This document shows, in pieces, positions 51,938 to 59,936 of a stretch of DNA of 64,000 nt (position 1 is its first letter; each line of letters begins with the position of its first letter). The stretch spans positions 124,001-188,000 of the forward strand of contig DAHUZB010000009.1 of the NCBI GenBank assembly GCA_027306785.1, given 5' to 3'. A program made the position numbers and the translations under genes. Source of the stretch: Vulcanimicrobiota bacterium (lineage in GTDB: Bacteria > Vulcanimicrobiota > Vulcanimicrobiia > Vulcanimicrobiales > Vulcanimicrobiaceae). The notes under the pieces were generated by a model. The model was given only the letters and a program-made list of their open reading frames with translations, was not told the origin of the DNA and did no database searches.

Positions 51938-54121
51938 ATGGAACGTGCATCGCTCGCTGATGCCGCGCGTCGTTACGACGCGCGGATTAAAGAATTTCAA
52001 CGGGGTCTGCTCTCGACGGCGCTCGTCGCGCTGCCTGCGACCGTGTTGATTGCCGCGGTACTCGGCACGTACCAGCCGCGAGAATTGCTCTTCACCGTGC
52101 TCGTGGTCGCCGCGTTCGCCCTGGTCGCGCTCCCGGCCGCGCACGCGATCGATCGGCGCTACCTCGCGTACGTCCGCGACCGGATGGCGCCCGAATCGGG
52201 GCTCGGCTTCGAGCGAGCGATCGCGCACCTCAAGTGGTTCCGCACGCAGATCGTACTGAATTTCGTATTCGCGTACGTGGCCGGCTCGTTGGCGGCGGGC
52301 GTGCTCGGAAACATCTTTGCCGGAATGCCGATGTGGACCAACGTGATGCCGCTGCTGATCGCGGGGTTCGTCGGCGGTGCGATGGTGGAAGGCGCGTTGA
52401 ACTACTTCATGAGCGAGGCGCTGGTGGCGCGTCTGATCGGCATTCTCGCAAGCGTGCGCGGCGAGTTCCCGCCCGTCTCGGCGACGGCGCGCGGCGGCAT
52501 CTCCCGCCGCTTCATGATCGTCATGTTCGTCGTCATCACGGTCACGCTGATCGCGGTCGGCGGCAGCGGTCTGCACCTGATCTCGGGATTGATGGCGGGG
52601 ACGATCAAGCTCGGCGAAGCGCTGCATCTCGGCGAGCTCTACGCCGGGCTCTCGCTGCTCGTCGCGCTCGCGATCGCGGCGCTCGCATCGCGCATCCTCT
52701 CGCGCGGGATCACGAAGCCGATTCTCCACACCGTCGAGTTGATGGATCGCTTGCGTGCGGGCGACGTGCTGCGTCAGGACGAGCTCTTCGGTGAGCCGCG
52801 TTTTCCGCACGAAGCCGGATTGCTGGTCGCCGCGTTCGCCGACGCGAACGTGGGACTCGCGCGCTTGGCGACGAGCGGCGAGCGGCTCGCGGGCGGCGAT
52901 TTGGCGGTACAGATCGCGCCGAATTCCGAGCGCGACGTCGTTGCCATCGCCTTCAAGCGCGTCGTCGAGGTGATCCGCACCGTGGTCGGCAACGTGCGCG
53001 AGACCGCTGCCCTGCTCGAAACCTCCGCCGCCGCGCTCGCCGCGCGTGCCGACGAATTCGTCGCCGACGCGAGCGCGAACTTCGACGATCTCAACGGCGC
53101 GGTGGGCACGATGGGCACGCTCGATGAGACGGTGGCACGCGTGGCGAGCGGCGCGCGCGAATTGGCGAGCACCGCGGCGACGATGCGTTCGGTGGCGGAC
53201 CGTCTGGGGAACGCCGCGCAGACCAATGCGGCCGGTCTGGAGCAGCTCGCGCAGACCGCGCACGCCACGATCGAAGCCGCGAACGAGGTGCTCGAACTCT
53301 CGGGCTCGGCCGGATCGAGCGCCGATGCCGCATCGGCGGCGATTCTCCAGGCCGACCGCACGAGCGAAGAAGCGGCCGACGTGATCGCCGAGCTCGTGAG
53401 GACGATGGAGTCGCTGCGCATGAGCTCGCTGCAGATCGGCTCGATCACCGAAAAGATCGACGAGATCGCGGATCAGACCAATCTGCTCGCGCTCAATGCC
53501 GCCATCGAGGCAGCGCGCGCGGGCGAACACGGTCGCGGATTCGCGGTCGTCGCCGACGAGATTCGCAAGCTCGCGGATTCGTCGGCCACCGCCACCAAAG
53601 AGATCGCCTCGCTGATCCGCACCGTGCAGGACGAGACCGCCCGCGCCGTCTCGGTGACGCGCCGCGGCAACGACGCCGTCGATCTCGGCCGCGAAAAGAC
53701 CGCGCTCGTGGCCGATGCGCTCGCGCGGATCGTCGATAGCGTGAACATGGTGCGCGCCCGTATCGAAGCGGTCGTCTCCTCGCAGCGGGAGCAGAAGCGT
53801 GCGACCGATGCGCTCGTGGAGTCCACCTTCCTCGTCGAGCGCTTGACGGGAGACAACACCACGATGGCGGGCTCGCTCGCGGCGCTGGCCGAGCAGTTGG
53901 AGCAGTCGTCGGCATCGGGAGCCGACGCGGTGCGCAAGACCAACGAGAGCGTGAACGCGGTCGCGCAGCGCGGCGAGCGCCTCGCCGCCGCCTCGCACGG
54001 TCTGCTCTCGCTTACCGGTTCGCTGCGCGGTGAAGCGCAGCGCATTCGCGGCGCGGTCGCCGAGTTCACCGAGGGCGGCGCGGCGCTCGGAGGCGACGGA
54101 CGCACCGCGTTGCCGAAGTAG
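51938..54121 (+). CDS. Methyl-accepting chemotaxis protein
   Basis: A 727-residue chemoreceptor. Six hydrophobic segments (about 25-250, including [20 protein letters not shown] and [20 protein letters not shown]) replace the usual periplasmic ligand domain, so it probably senses membrane or cytosolic signals. A HAMP-like part ([20 protein letters not shown]) precedes a long coiled coil. The kinase-control tip is intact: [37 protein letters not shown] is split here for length. No che genes are nearby. ATG 51938 lies 29 bp after surE. Confidence 0.92.
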   Translation: MERASLADAARRYDARIKEFQRGLLSTALVALPATVLIAAVLGTYQPRELLFTVLVVAAFALVALPAAHAIDRRYLAYVRDRMAPESGLGFERAIAHLKWFRTQIVLNFVFAYVAGSLAAGVLGNIFAGMPMWTNVMPLLIAGFVGGAMVEGALNYFMSEALVARLIGILASVRGEFPPVSATARGGISRRFMIVMFVVITVTLIAVGGSGLHLISGLMAGTIKLGEALHLGELYAGLSLLVALAIAALASRILSRGITKPILHTVELMDRLRAGDVLRQDELFGEPRFPHEAGLLVAAFADANVGLARLATSGERLAGGDLAVQIAPNSERDVVAIAFKRVVEVIRTVVGNVRETAALLETSAAALAARADEFVADASANFDDLNGAVGTMGTLDETVARVASGARELASTAATMRSVADRLGNAAQTNAAGLEQLAQTAHATIEAANEVLELSGSAGSSADAASAAILQADRTSEEAADVIAELVRTMESLRMSSLQIGSITEKIDEIADQTNLLALNAAIEAARAGEHGRGFAVVADEIRKLADSSATATKEIASLIRTVQDETARAVSVTRRGNDAVDLGREKTALVADALARIVDSVNMVRARIEAVVSSQREQKRATDALVESTFLVERLTGDNTTMAGSLAALAEQLEQSSASGADAVRKTNESVNAVAQRGERLAAASHGLLSLTGSLRGEAQRIRGAVAEFTEGGAALGGDGRTALPK

Positions 54122-54130
54122 GTGCCACCT

Positions 54131-54154
54131 TTGACTTGCGGTGCGTGTTATAGT
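54131..54154 (+). promoter_or_regulatory. Candidate tmRNA promoter with short spacer
   Basis: A TTGACT hexamer (54131-54136) and TATAGT (54149-54154) precede the tmRNA, but are only 12 bp apart, well below the usual 17. The -10 sits 14 bp before the mature 5' end, which would be trimmed by RNase P. Either spacing is unusual or only the -10 is used. Confidence 0.4.
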
Positions 54155-54168
54155 GAGTGTCTGACCAT

Positions 54169-54522
54169 GGGGCTGAACTAGGCTCGACGAGGAGATCCGT
54201 GGTCGGCGTCAGCAAGCGGAGTTGCGAGCTCTCCTAAAACGATCGCACGGCAATACCTGCCAACAACAACTACGCACTGGCTGCCTAATCTAGGTTAGTC
54301 ACCGGACGCAGAGAGTCGGCCCGAGCCGCTCTGCCTTCCGGCCAAAAATTCGGGCTGGCACGACGGCGTGATTCGACCGGCGTGTGAGATTAAGGATCTG
54401 CTGCGTACGGTAAGTCCCGCTTTGAGACGTCCGTCCGAGTAAGTCAAAGTCAAAGCTGAGCTTGGAGAACGCGCCGGTTAGGCTTTTCGGACTCGGGGGG
54501 CAGTACCCCGACAGCTCCACCA
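54169..54522 (+). ncRNA. ssrA: Transfer-messenger RNA (tmRNA, one-piece)
   Basis: A 354-nt tmRNA that rescues stalled ribosomes with SmpB. The acceptor pairs GGGGCTG (54169-54175) with CAGCTCC (54512-54518), followed by encoded ACCA. A D-loop-like GGCTCGACG, a first pseudoknot and then the tag frame follow. The resume codon is probably GCC 54259, since AATACCT before it matches the E. coli AATAGTC signal; the tag is ANNNYALAA, stop TAA 54286-54288 (with the tmRNA Ala, AANNNYALAA). The T arm is odd: stem TCGGG/CCCGA closes a nine-base GGGCAGTAC loop instead of TTCAAAT-like. No permutation is seen. Confidence 0.93.
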
Positions 54523-54532
54523 ATTTTCCGTC

Positions 54533-54572
54533 GAACGCGAGAGCACGAAAGCATTTTCTAACTCTCGCGTTC
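54533..54572 (+). terminator. Candidate terminator hairpin after tmRNA
   Basis: Perfect 11-bp arms GAACGCGAGAG (54533-54543) and CTCTCGCGTTC (54562-54572) with an 18-base A/T-rich loop lie 10 bp after the tmRNA CCA. The following sequence TTCGTTCC is only weakly T-rich, so termination efficiency is uncertain. Confidence 0.55.
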
Positions 54573-54596
54573 TTCGTTCCGTTACGGGAGAACATC

Positions 54597-54810
54597 ATGA
54601 GGAACGTCGACGACTTCGATCAGTTGGAGAGCTTTTACACCGAGTAGCAAGCGCAGGCGCGGATATCCGTCCGAAACCCGGGTGAAGCGCGGCGACCGTG
54701 TCGTTCACGGATTCAAAGAGCTCGCGGAGAAGCTGAGCCGCAACGATCCGTGCCCATGCCTCTCGGGCCGCCGGTTTCAAGCGATGCTGCATGCTCAGCG
54801 GTCGTTATGA
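54597..54810 (+). pseudogene. Broken small SEC-C-motif protein gene
   Basis: ATG 54597 has a GGGAG ribosome site and encodes [16 protein letters not shown] before a TAG at 54645. In the +1 frame, the downstream DNA reads on with [20 protein letters not shown] then [16 protein letters not shown], ending at TGA 54808. This is a SEC-C zinc motif (normally RNDPCPCGSGKKFKKCC), here with Gly changed to Leu and the last Cys pair missing. The two parts look like one small protein gene split by a frameshift and decayed. A GTG at 54682 could still make a 42-residue fragment. Its decay suits an insertion or turnover site beside ssrA. Confidence 0.45.
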
Positions 54811-54884
54811 CGGCGTCGAGCGGGATCACTTCTTTCCGGGAATAACGTCGATGCGGTACGGCGTTCCGATGTAGCTCGAATCAT

Positions 54885-54917
54885 ATGCTTCTAGTTCTTT
54901 TGAACTAGAAGCATTTT
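54885..54917. terminator. Strong intrinsic terminator with TTTT loop
   Basis: Perfect 13-bp arms ATGCTTCTAGTTC (54885-54897) and GAACTAGAAGCAT (54902-54914) enclose TTTT and are followed by TTTGCAT. It is low in GC compared with the surroundings. No intact gene ends here on either strand, so it either ends the decayed SEC-C transcript or insulates the injection-system locus. Confidence 0.75.
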
Positions 54918-55010
54918 GCATCTACGCGTGTGCGATGACGGAATTGCCACCGACGTTATTCGAAAATTGCAACGGCGATTCGCAGCATGATCTCAGGTAT
55001 GCGTGTACGG

Positions 55011-55039
55011 TTGAAATCTGTTGCGTCGGGTGCTACACT
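55011..55039 (+). promoter_or_regulatory. Sigma-70-type promoter of the injection-system locus
   Basis: TTGAAA (55011-55016) and TACACT (55034-55039) with the ideal 17-bp spacer. The predicted start near 55046 leaves about 138 nt of leader before the first eCIS gene. It is the best promoter match in the 54574-55183 tract, whose lower GC content favours melting. Confidence 0.65.
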
Positions 55040-55045
55040 GCTTTG

Positions 55046-55183
55046 CGTACCGGGTTTGGGTACGTTGTTTCCTCGTGGACAGGAAGTTGGGTGTCTTCTA
55101 TGTTCGAGTGTTCGTTGTTCGGGCTATTGCCCGGACGATCTCCGTTGTTTTGTTTCGGATGTGAGTTAGGTTCGCGTCGCTAA
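55046..55183 (+). promoter_or_regulatory. Structured 5' leader of the injection-system operon
   Basis: The predicted transcript starts with a hairpin (CGTACC 55046-55051, GGTACG 55059-55064) followed by TTGTTT, and has a second hairpin (GTTCGGGC 55117-55124, loop TATT, GCCCGGAC 55129-55136, one G-U pair) followed by a T/G-rich run. The first hairpin plus T-run resembles a weak terminator. The tract is U/G-rich and unlike the neighbouring coding DNA. It could attenuate or control translation of the operon, whose first GTG has a weak ribosome site. No known riboswitch core is recognised. Confidence 0.4.
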
Positions 55184-55786
55184 GTGGACGCGATCCGAAG
55201 CGTCCTGGAGACGATTCGCGACCTCGCTAACGGCTATCTCGAAAACCTCGATCGTCGAGGCGACGAGTGGGTCGCGTTGACGAGTCTCGTCGATCACGAC
55301 GGTTCCGTAAATCCGGCGGCGCGCGACAAGATCGTGATGACGGTCTATAACATCACGCGCGAGTCGACGATCAGCAGCTATCAGCCGACGTTCACGGCCA
55401 CGCCCGGCGCGCCGAACGAGGGGATGGCGTTCGTGAGCCCGCCGCTCTATCTCGATGCGCACGTGATGTTCATGGCGAACTTCACGGAGAAGAGCTATCC
55501 CGACGGCCTCGCCGCGCTCTCGCGGCTTATCGGCTTCTTCCAGCAGACGCCGGATTTTACGATCGAGAACGCACCCATGCTCGATCCTTCGATCACGAAA
55601 CTCACCCTCGAATTCGAAAATTTGAGCCCGGTCGACGTCAATTACGTCATGGGCATGCTCGGCACGCGCTATCTTCCGAGCGCCTTTTATAAGGTGCGGT
55701 TGATTCCGTTCGTCTCGACCGCCATGAAACGCCGGGCGTACGCGGTGACCGGTTCCGGTACCAATGCCTCGGGGAGCGGACGATGA
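55184..55786 (+). CDS. eCIS cap/tail-terminator protein, Pvc16-like (DUF4255)
   Basis: A 200-residue protein from GTG 55184. Its N-terminal half (IRSVLETIRDLANGYLENLD, then LTSLVDHDGSV, DKIVMTVYNITRE and VSPPLYLDAHVMFMANFTEK) matches the Pvc16_N (DUF4255) pattern. Pvc16/Afp16 caps the distal end of the sheath and tube and sets particle length. In Photorhabdus PVC this gene is last; here it is first, a known variation among eCIS lineages. Its stop overlaps the next start (ATGA). A C-terminal Gly/Ser/Thr tail follows AYAVTGSGT. Confidence 0.82.
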   Translation: MDAIRSVLETIRDLANGYLENLDRRGDEWVALTSLVDHDGSVNPAARDKIVMTVYNITRESTISSYQPTFTATPGAPNEGMAFVSPPLYLDAHVMFMANFTEKSYPDGLAALSRLIGFFQQTPDFTIENAPMLDPSITKLTLEFENLSPVDVNYVMGMLGTRYLPSAFYKVRLIPFVSTAMKRRAYAVTGSGTNASGSGR

Positions 55787-56907
55787 ACGCACGCTACGTC
55801 GAGCTCTTTCGCGTCGGATTTCTGCACGGCTATTACAATCGGACCGACGGGCGATGCCCGGATTTCGATGTCGCACCGAGCTCCGCATCGGCGGCGCTCA
55901 TGTCGTCGCTCGGCATGCTGTTTCGTGATTTCGGTTCGGGTTTCGGCGTCTACATCGACCGCTCGCGCCTGCCCGCGTTGATCGACTACGTGCGCCGCGG
56001 TTATCGAGCCGACGCGTCTCCCGCCGGCTACTGGGCGTGGCTCACGTTTCTGCTCGTTCCGCGCAACCCGGCCCTCATCGGCGTAACCGCGCTGCCGATC
56101 GACACGAATCCGATGCTCGAAAACCTGTACGCATCGAATCTGCAGGTGAGCGACGCAGGCAGCGCGTTCGTCTTCGGGAACGGAGCGATCGACGCGAGTT
56201 CGCTCGTGCCCGTCACCGGTGCCACGCTCGCCGCGCCGTCGGCGGAGGGGAGCGCGGCGACGCTGCTCGATATCTCCGGCAGCGTCGTGGCGAGTGTGTC
56301 GCCGACCGACGCGAATGCCGCGTTCAACTTGGCCGCGCTCCCGTACGGCCTCTATCGCTTTGCGGCGCCCGGCGCGGCGTCGGTATCGCATCTGTACGTT
56401 CCCGCGCAGCCGCGGTCGCTCTGCGCGATCGATCTGCTGCTCACGCAGCCTGCCGCGGGACTCGGCGATCCGGCCGCGTTTCCGGTTCCGCCGCTTCCCT
56501 CACCGCCTTCCGCTGCTACGCCGTCACCATCCGACGTGCATGCGGTCGATCTCACGCTTGCGTTCAACGCACGCGACACGTTCTGGGAGTACTACGTGGT
56601 CTCGCAGAACGCGCGCGCGCACTTCGGCGACGATCTGACTATCGTCGGGAGCGCCGCTACCTTCCGAAAGTCGCTTGCCGCGCTGCCGAACGGCGATCAG
56701 GCCGTGCAGTTCACCGCGACCACGGCGTTGCCGCTCCGTGCGCAATCGCCGTATCGCTTCGAATTGAGCGGGCACCGACGCGCGTCGCACGGGAGCCGCG
56801 ACGACGTGAGCATCAAGTGGCTGCCGACGGCACCGGCAGCTCCCGTTTGGCCCGCGCCTTCCGGTGACACGCTCACCGGAAGCTCGCACATCTACGTCTA
56901 CATCTGA
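55783..56907 (+). CDS. Unrecognised 374-residue protein in the injection-system operon
   Basis: It is translated by overlap with the Pvc16-like gene and ends 17 bp before the sheath gene, so it almost certainly belongs to the eCIS. The N-terminal 90 residues (ELFRVGFLHGYYNRTDGRCP, then DFGSGFGVYIDRSRLPALID) look compact and alpha/beta. The middle is a beta-rich Ala/Ser stretch with a Pro-rich linker (VPPLPSPPSAATPSPSD), and the end is beta-rich again (VDLTLAFNARDTFWEYYVVS). I do not recognise a family. It could be a cap partner, a tail-associated fibre/collar or a maturation factor; no catalytic motif is seen. Confidence 0.85.
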   Translation: MNARYVELFRVGFLHGYYNRTDGRCPDFDVAPSSASAALMSSLGMLFRDFGSGFGVYIDRSRLPALIDYVRRGYRADASPAGYWAWLTFLLVPRNPALIGVTALPIDTNPMLENLYASNLQVSDAGSAFVFGNGAIDASSLVPVTGATLAAPSAEGSAATLLDISGSVVASVSPTDANAAFNLAALPYGLYRFAAPGAASVSHLYVPAQPRSLCAIDLLLTQPAAGLGDPAAFPVPPLPSPPSAATPSPSDVHAVDLTLAFNARDTFWEYYVVSQNARAHFGDDLTIVGSAATFRKSLAALPNGDQAVQFTATTALPLRAQSPYRFELSGHRRASHGSRDDVSIKWLPTAPAAPVWPAPSGDTLTGSSHIYVYI

Positions 56908-56924
56908 AGAAGGACCATGCACAC

Positions 56925-58718
56925 ATGTCGACATCGGTGACGAGTTCCTATCTCAATCGCAGTACGCCCGGGGTCTACATCAACGAGATCCCCGCGTTCG
57001 GCAATTCCATCGTCGGGGTCGCGACCGCCGTACCGATCTTCATCGGCTACACGCAGTTCGCCGGCGATCCGACCACCGGCGCGTCGCTCTACAACACGCC
57101 CGTGCCCATTTCGTCGATGACGGAGTTCTCGCAGTATTTCGGCGGTGCGGCGGAGATCGATTACACGGTCTCGCAGATCGCTCCGCCCAATCCGCCGAGC
57201 GGCTCCGCATCGTCGACGTCGGGCTCGACGAGTTCGGGCGCGGCCGCGGCGCCGACGCCCGCCTTTACGGCATACTACACGTCGGGAACGGCGGCGCCGT
57301 ATACCGTGAGCCTCGAAGGCTTCGGGCTCGCGCCGAACGCGGCGTCGAGTCGCTTCAATCTCTACTGGCAGATGCAGCTCTTTTTCGCCAACGGCGGCGG
57401 ACAGTGTTACGTCGTCTCGGTCGGCAGCTACTGGGCGAATCAGTATCCGACCGCGGCGGCCGATAGCTCGGCCTGGATTCCGAACTCGATCGAGGTCGGC
57501 GATCCGACGACCACGCCTCCGCAGGACGGTCTGCTCGTGGGTCTGCAGGCCGCGGGCTACGCGATCGGACCGACGATGACGGTGATTCCGGAAGCGTGCC
57601 AGCTCGATAGCGGCGACTACGGCGACGTGGTGCAGGCGATGATCGCGCAGGCGGCGCAGCTGCAGGACCGCGTCGCGATCCTCGATCTGCCGAGTGCGCT
57701 CTCGAGCAGCACCTACGACGAGCTGCTGCAGGCGCAGACCGCGCTTGCGACCGCCGTCGCCCCACAGTCGGCCAACCTGAGCTACGGCGTGGCGTACGCC
57801 CCCGCGCTCAACGCGAGCGTGGTGACGGCGAACAACGTCCTCTATACCAACCTGAATTCCGACGACAACTCGCTGATCAACAACATCCTCACGACGCAAG
57901 CGAACATGTCCTACAAGGGCTCGCAGCTTACGAACGTGCAGGGCGCGATCGCCGCGGCATTCCCGCTGCCCGCGTCCGCCCCGAAGACGAATACCGCGCA
58001 GTACTCGAACGATGCGAGCTCGTATGCGACCGCTCCGAGCGATCAGAGCGCGCTCGAATCATGGGAGCTCACGCTCGACAACTACCTGCTCAATGCCCTC
58101 CCGGTCTTCAAGCAGATCGAGACGTTGATCGCAAACGGCATGAACGTCGTTCCGGCAAGCGGCATCGCCGCGGGCGTGTGGTCGAAGAGCGACAGCCAGA
58201 GCGGCGTCTGGAACGCGCCCGCCAATATCGCGCTCGCCTCGGTCGTCTCGCCGGTCTATAACATGAGCGACGCCGAGCAAGGCGGATTCAACATGCCGCT
58301 CAACGGCCAAGCGATCGACGTGATGCGCGCGCAGCCGGGGCGCGGAACCGTCGTCTGGGGCGCACGCACCCTCGACGGCAACAGCCAGGACTACCGTTAC
58401 GTGCAGGTGCGCCGCACGCTGATCTACGTCGAGCAGTCGATCAAAGGCGCGCTTCGTCAGTACGTCTTCGCGCCCAACACCGCGACGACGTGGACGACGG
58501 TCACGGCGTCGATCTCGAGCTTCCTCACCGGGCTCTGGCAGCAGGGCGGGCTCATGGGTGCGAAGGCGAGCGACGCCTTCAGCGTGAGCTGCGGTCTCGG
58601 CGTGACGATGACCTCGCAGGACGTCCTCAACGGCTACATGATCGTCGCCGTCACGCTGCAGATGATCCATCCGGCGGAGTTCATCGAGCTCACGTTCACG
58701 CAGACGATGGGCAGCTGA
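56925..58718 (+). CDS. eCIS contractile sheath protein (Pvc2/3/4-like)
   Basis: A 597-residue phage-tail sheath protein. The start TPGVYINEIPAFGNSIVGVA followed by TAVPIFIGYTQ is typical of eCIS sheaths, and the C-terminal part (RYVQVRRTLIYVEQSIKGAL, then FAPNTATTWTTV, and IHPAEFIELTFTQTM) holds the conserved handshake region. A Ser/Gly/Ala-rich insertion at about 85-120 probably forms a surface loop. PVC and AFP have three sheath genes; only one is present here. The sheath contracts to drive the inner tube into the target. AAGGA precedes ATG 56925. Confidence 0.95.
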   Translation: MSTSVTSSYLNRSTPGVYINEIPAFGNSIVGVATAVPIFIGYTQFAGDPTTGASLYNTPVPISSMTEFSQYFGGAAEIDYTVSQIAPPNPPSGSASSTSGSTSSGAAAAPTPAFTAYYTSGTAAPYTVSLEGFGLAPNAASSRFNLYWQMQLFFANGGGQCYVVSVGSYWANQYPTAAADSSAWIPNSIEVGDPTTTPPQDGLLVGLQAAGYAIGPTMTVIPEACQLDSGDYGDVVQAMIAQAAQLQDRVAILDLPSALSSSTYDELLQAQTALATAVAPQSANLSYGVAYAPALNASVVTANNVLYTNLNSDDNSLINNILTTQANMSYKGSQLTNVQGAIAAAFPLPASAPKTNTAQYSNDASSYATAPSDQSALESWELTLDNYLLNALPVFKQIETLIANGMNVVPASGIAAGVWSKSDSQSGVWNAPANIALASVVSPVYNMSDAEQGGFNMPLNGQAIDVMRAQPGRGTVVWGARTLDGNSQDYRYVQVRRTLIYVEQSIKGALRQYVFAPNTATTWTTVTASISSFLTGLWQQGGLMGAKASDAFSVSCGLGVTMTSQDVLNGYMIVAVTLQMIHPAEFIELTFTQTMGS

Positions 58719-58775
58719 CGCGTGCCGCAGCACACTACGTACTTTCTTTCATCGCATACGCTTTAGGAGCTGGAG

Positions 58776-59228
58776 ATGAGCGGATCAACCGAAAACACCA
58801 CATGGCCATTACCGAAGTTCTACTTCCAAGTCACGGGTATGCCCGGCAACCCGGTGTTCCAAGAGATCACCGGCCTGGACTCGGAAGTGCAAGTCATCGA
58901 ATATCGCGCCGGGAACAGCAAGAGCTTCGCGCCGATCAAGATGCCCGGACTCGCCAAAGTCGGAAACGTGACGATGAAGAAGGGCATCTTCGTCACCGAT
59001 AACGCACTCTGGTCGTGGTTCTCGTCGATCTCGATGAACACGATCGAGCGTTGCACGATCACGGTGCAGCTGCTCGACAACACGGGCGAAGCGCAGTACC
59101 AGTGGATCCTCAACAACGCGTTCCCGACGAAATTCACGGGGACCGATCTCAAATCCGACGGGAACGAGGTCGCCGTCGAGAGCATCGAGATCGCCTACGA
59201 GACGATGACGACCGCCCTCGCGTCGTAA
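58776..59228 (+). CDS. eCIS inner tube protein (gp19/Pvc1-like)
   Basis: A 150-residue tube protein of the T4 gp19 family. PLPKFYFQVTGMPGNPVFQE, the GLDSEVQVIEYRAG segment, KMPGLAKVGNVTMKKGIFVT and the final VAVESIEIAYETMTTAL are its landmarks. It polymerises as hexameric rings within the sheath to form the channel that carries cargo. GGAG precedes ATG 58776. A 57-bp gap separates it from the sheath stop, and a second tube gene follows after 3 bp. Confidence 0.95.
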   Translation: MSGSTENTTWPLPKFYFQVTGMPGNPVFQEITGLDSEVQVIEYRAGNSKSFAPIKMPGLAKVGNVTMKKGIFVTDNALWSWFSSISMNTIERCTITVQLLDNTGEAQYQWILNNAFPTKFTGTDLKSDGNEVAVESIEIAYETMTTALAS

Positions 59229-59231
59229 TTC

Positions 59232-59741
59232 GTGTCGACCACCGCCGCCGCGTACTATCCGCCTCCGGCGTTCGCGTTCTCGGTCGTCGTCGTCGCGGGG
59301 TCGTCATCGACCCCGCAGACGGCGATCGACGGCGCGTTCATCGAGATCTCCGGTATCGATCCGAAGGTCGATATCGAAGAGGTCGTCGAGGGCGGCGTCA
59401 ACGGCTACGTGCATCAGCTTCCCGGCGTCACGAAACACTCGAACCTGGTGCTCAAGCGCGGGTACGTCGTTCAGGATTCCGCGCTCGCGACGTGGGCCGC
59501 CCAATCGGTCGGCTCGTCACTCGGAACGCCGATTCAGACACAGACGCTGAACGTCAATCTGCTCGGCTCCGACGGCGAGCCGATCCTGACCTGGACGTTT
59601 CAGAATGCGTGGCCGGTCAAATGGGAAGTCGGCACGCTCGACGCGCGCGAGACGAACAACGTGCTCACCCAAACCTTGGAGATCTCGTATACGACCGTCA
59701 CCACGAGCTCGAGCGGCTCGACGACGGCAGCGAGCAGTTAA
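59232..59741 (+). CDS. Second eCIS tube protein (Pvc5-like, tube initiator)
   Basis: A 169-residue gp19-family protein from GTG 59232. The core (FIEISGIDPKVDIEEVVEGG, then HQLPGVTKHSNLVLKRGYVV, and VKWEVGTLDARETNNVLTQT) parallels the major tube protein, with a longer N-terminus and a Ser/Thr tail. Proteins of this type (Pvc5/Afp5) form the first ring joining tube to the spike hub. It lies directly before the DUF5908 gene, as in the Pvc5-Pvc6 order. Confidence 0.9.
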   Translation: MSTTAAAYYPPPAFAFSVVVVAGSSSTPQTAIDGAFIEISGIDPKVDIEEVVEGGVNGYVHQLPGVTKHSNLVLKRGYVVQDSALATWAAQSVGSSLGTPIQTQTLNVNLLGSDGEPILTWTFQNAWPVKWEVGTLDARETNNVLTQTLEISYTTVTTSSSGSTTAASS

Positions 59742-59743
59742 GC

Positions 59744-59932
59744 ATGCCACTAGAGATCAGTGAAATCGCGGTGCGTCTCGCCGTCGGCGACGTCACGCCC
59801 GCGTCGACGCCGAGCGGCGACCATCGGGGAGGCGGCGAGCCGCCGAGCGTCCCCGAGGAGACGATCCGCGAGATCGTCCGCGCGTGCGCGGACGAGGTCC
59901 TTCGCGTGCTCGCGCAGGTCGAGGAACGCTGA
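59744..59932 (+). CDS. DUF5908 small eCIS protein (Pvc6-like)
   Basis: A 62-residue protein starting MPLEISEIAVRLAVGD, the signature opening of the DUF5908/Pvc6 family (MPIEIxEL...), a small protein conserved only in eCIS loci. A low-complexity Gly/Pro centre (STPSGDHRGGGEPPS) and a helical tail (VRACADEVLRVLAQVEER) follow. Its role in assembly is not established. It is 2 bp after the tube gene and 4 bp before the LysM baseplate gene. Its presence strongly favours eCIS over phage or T6SS. Confidence 0.85.
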   Translation: MPLEISEIAVRLAVGDVTPASTPSGDHRGGGEPPSVPEETIREIVRACADEVLRVLAQVEER

Positions 59933-59936
59933 GCAC

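Noticed and set aside
54462-54647. Plus-strand frame starting inside the tmRNA and ending in the SEC-C remnant
   Set aside because: Its first third is tmRNA tRNA-like sequence; only the last 16 codons, from ATG 54597, look like protein-coding remnant.
54935-55183. Cys-rich small frames in the eCIS leader
   Set aside because: They overlap the promoter and hairpins, have low-GC non-coding composition and no ribosome site.
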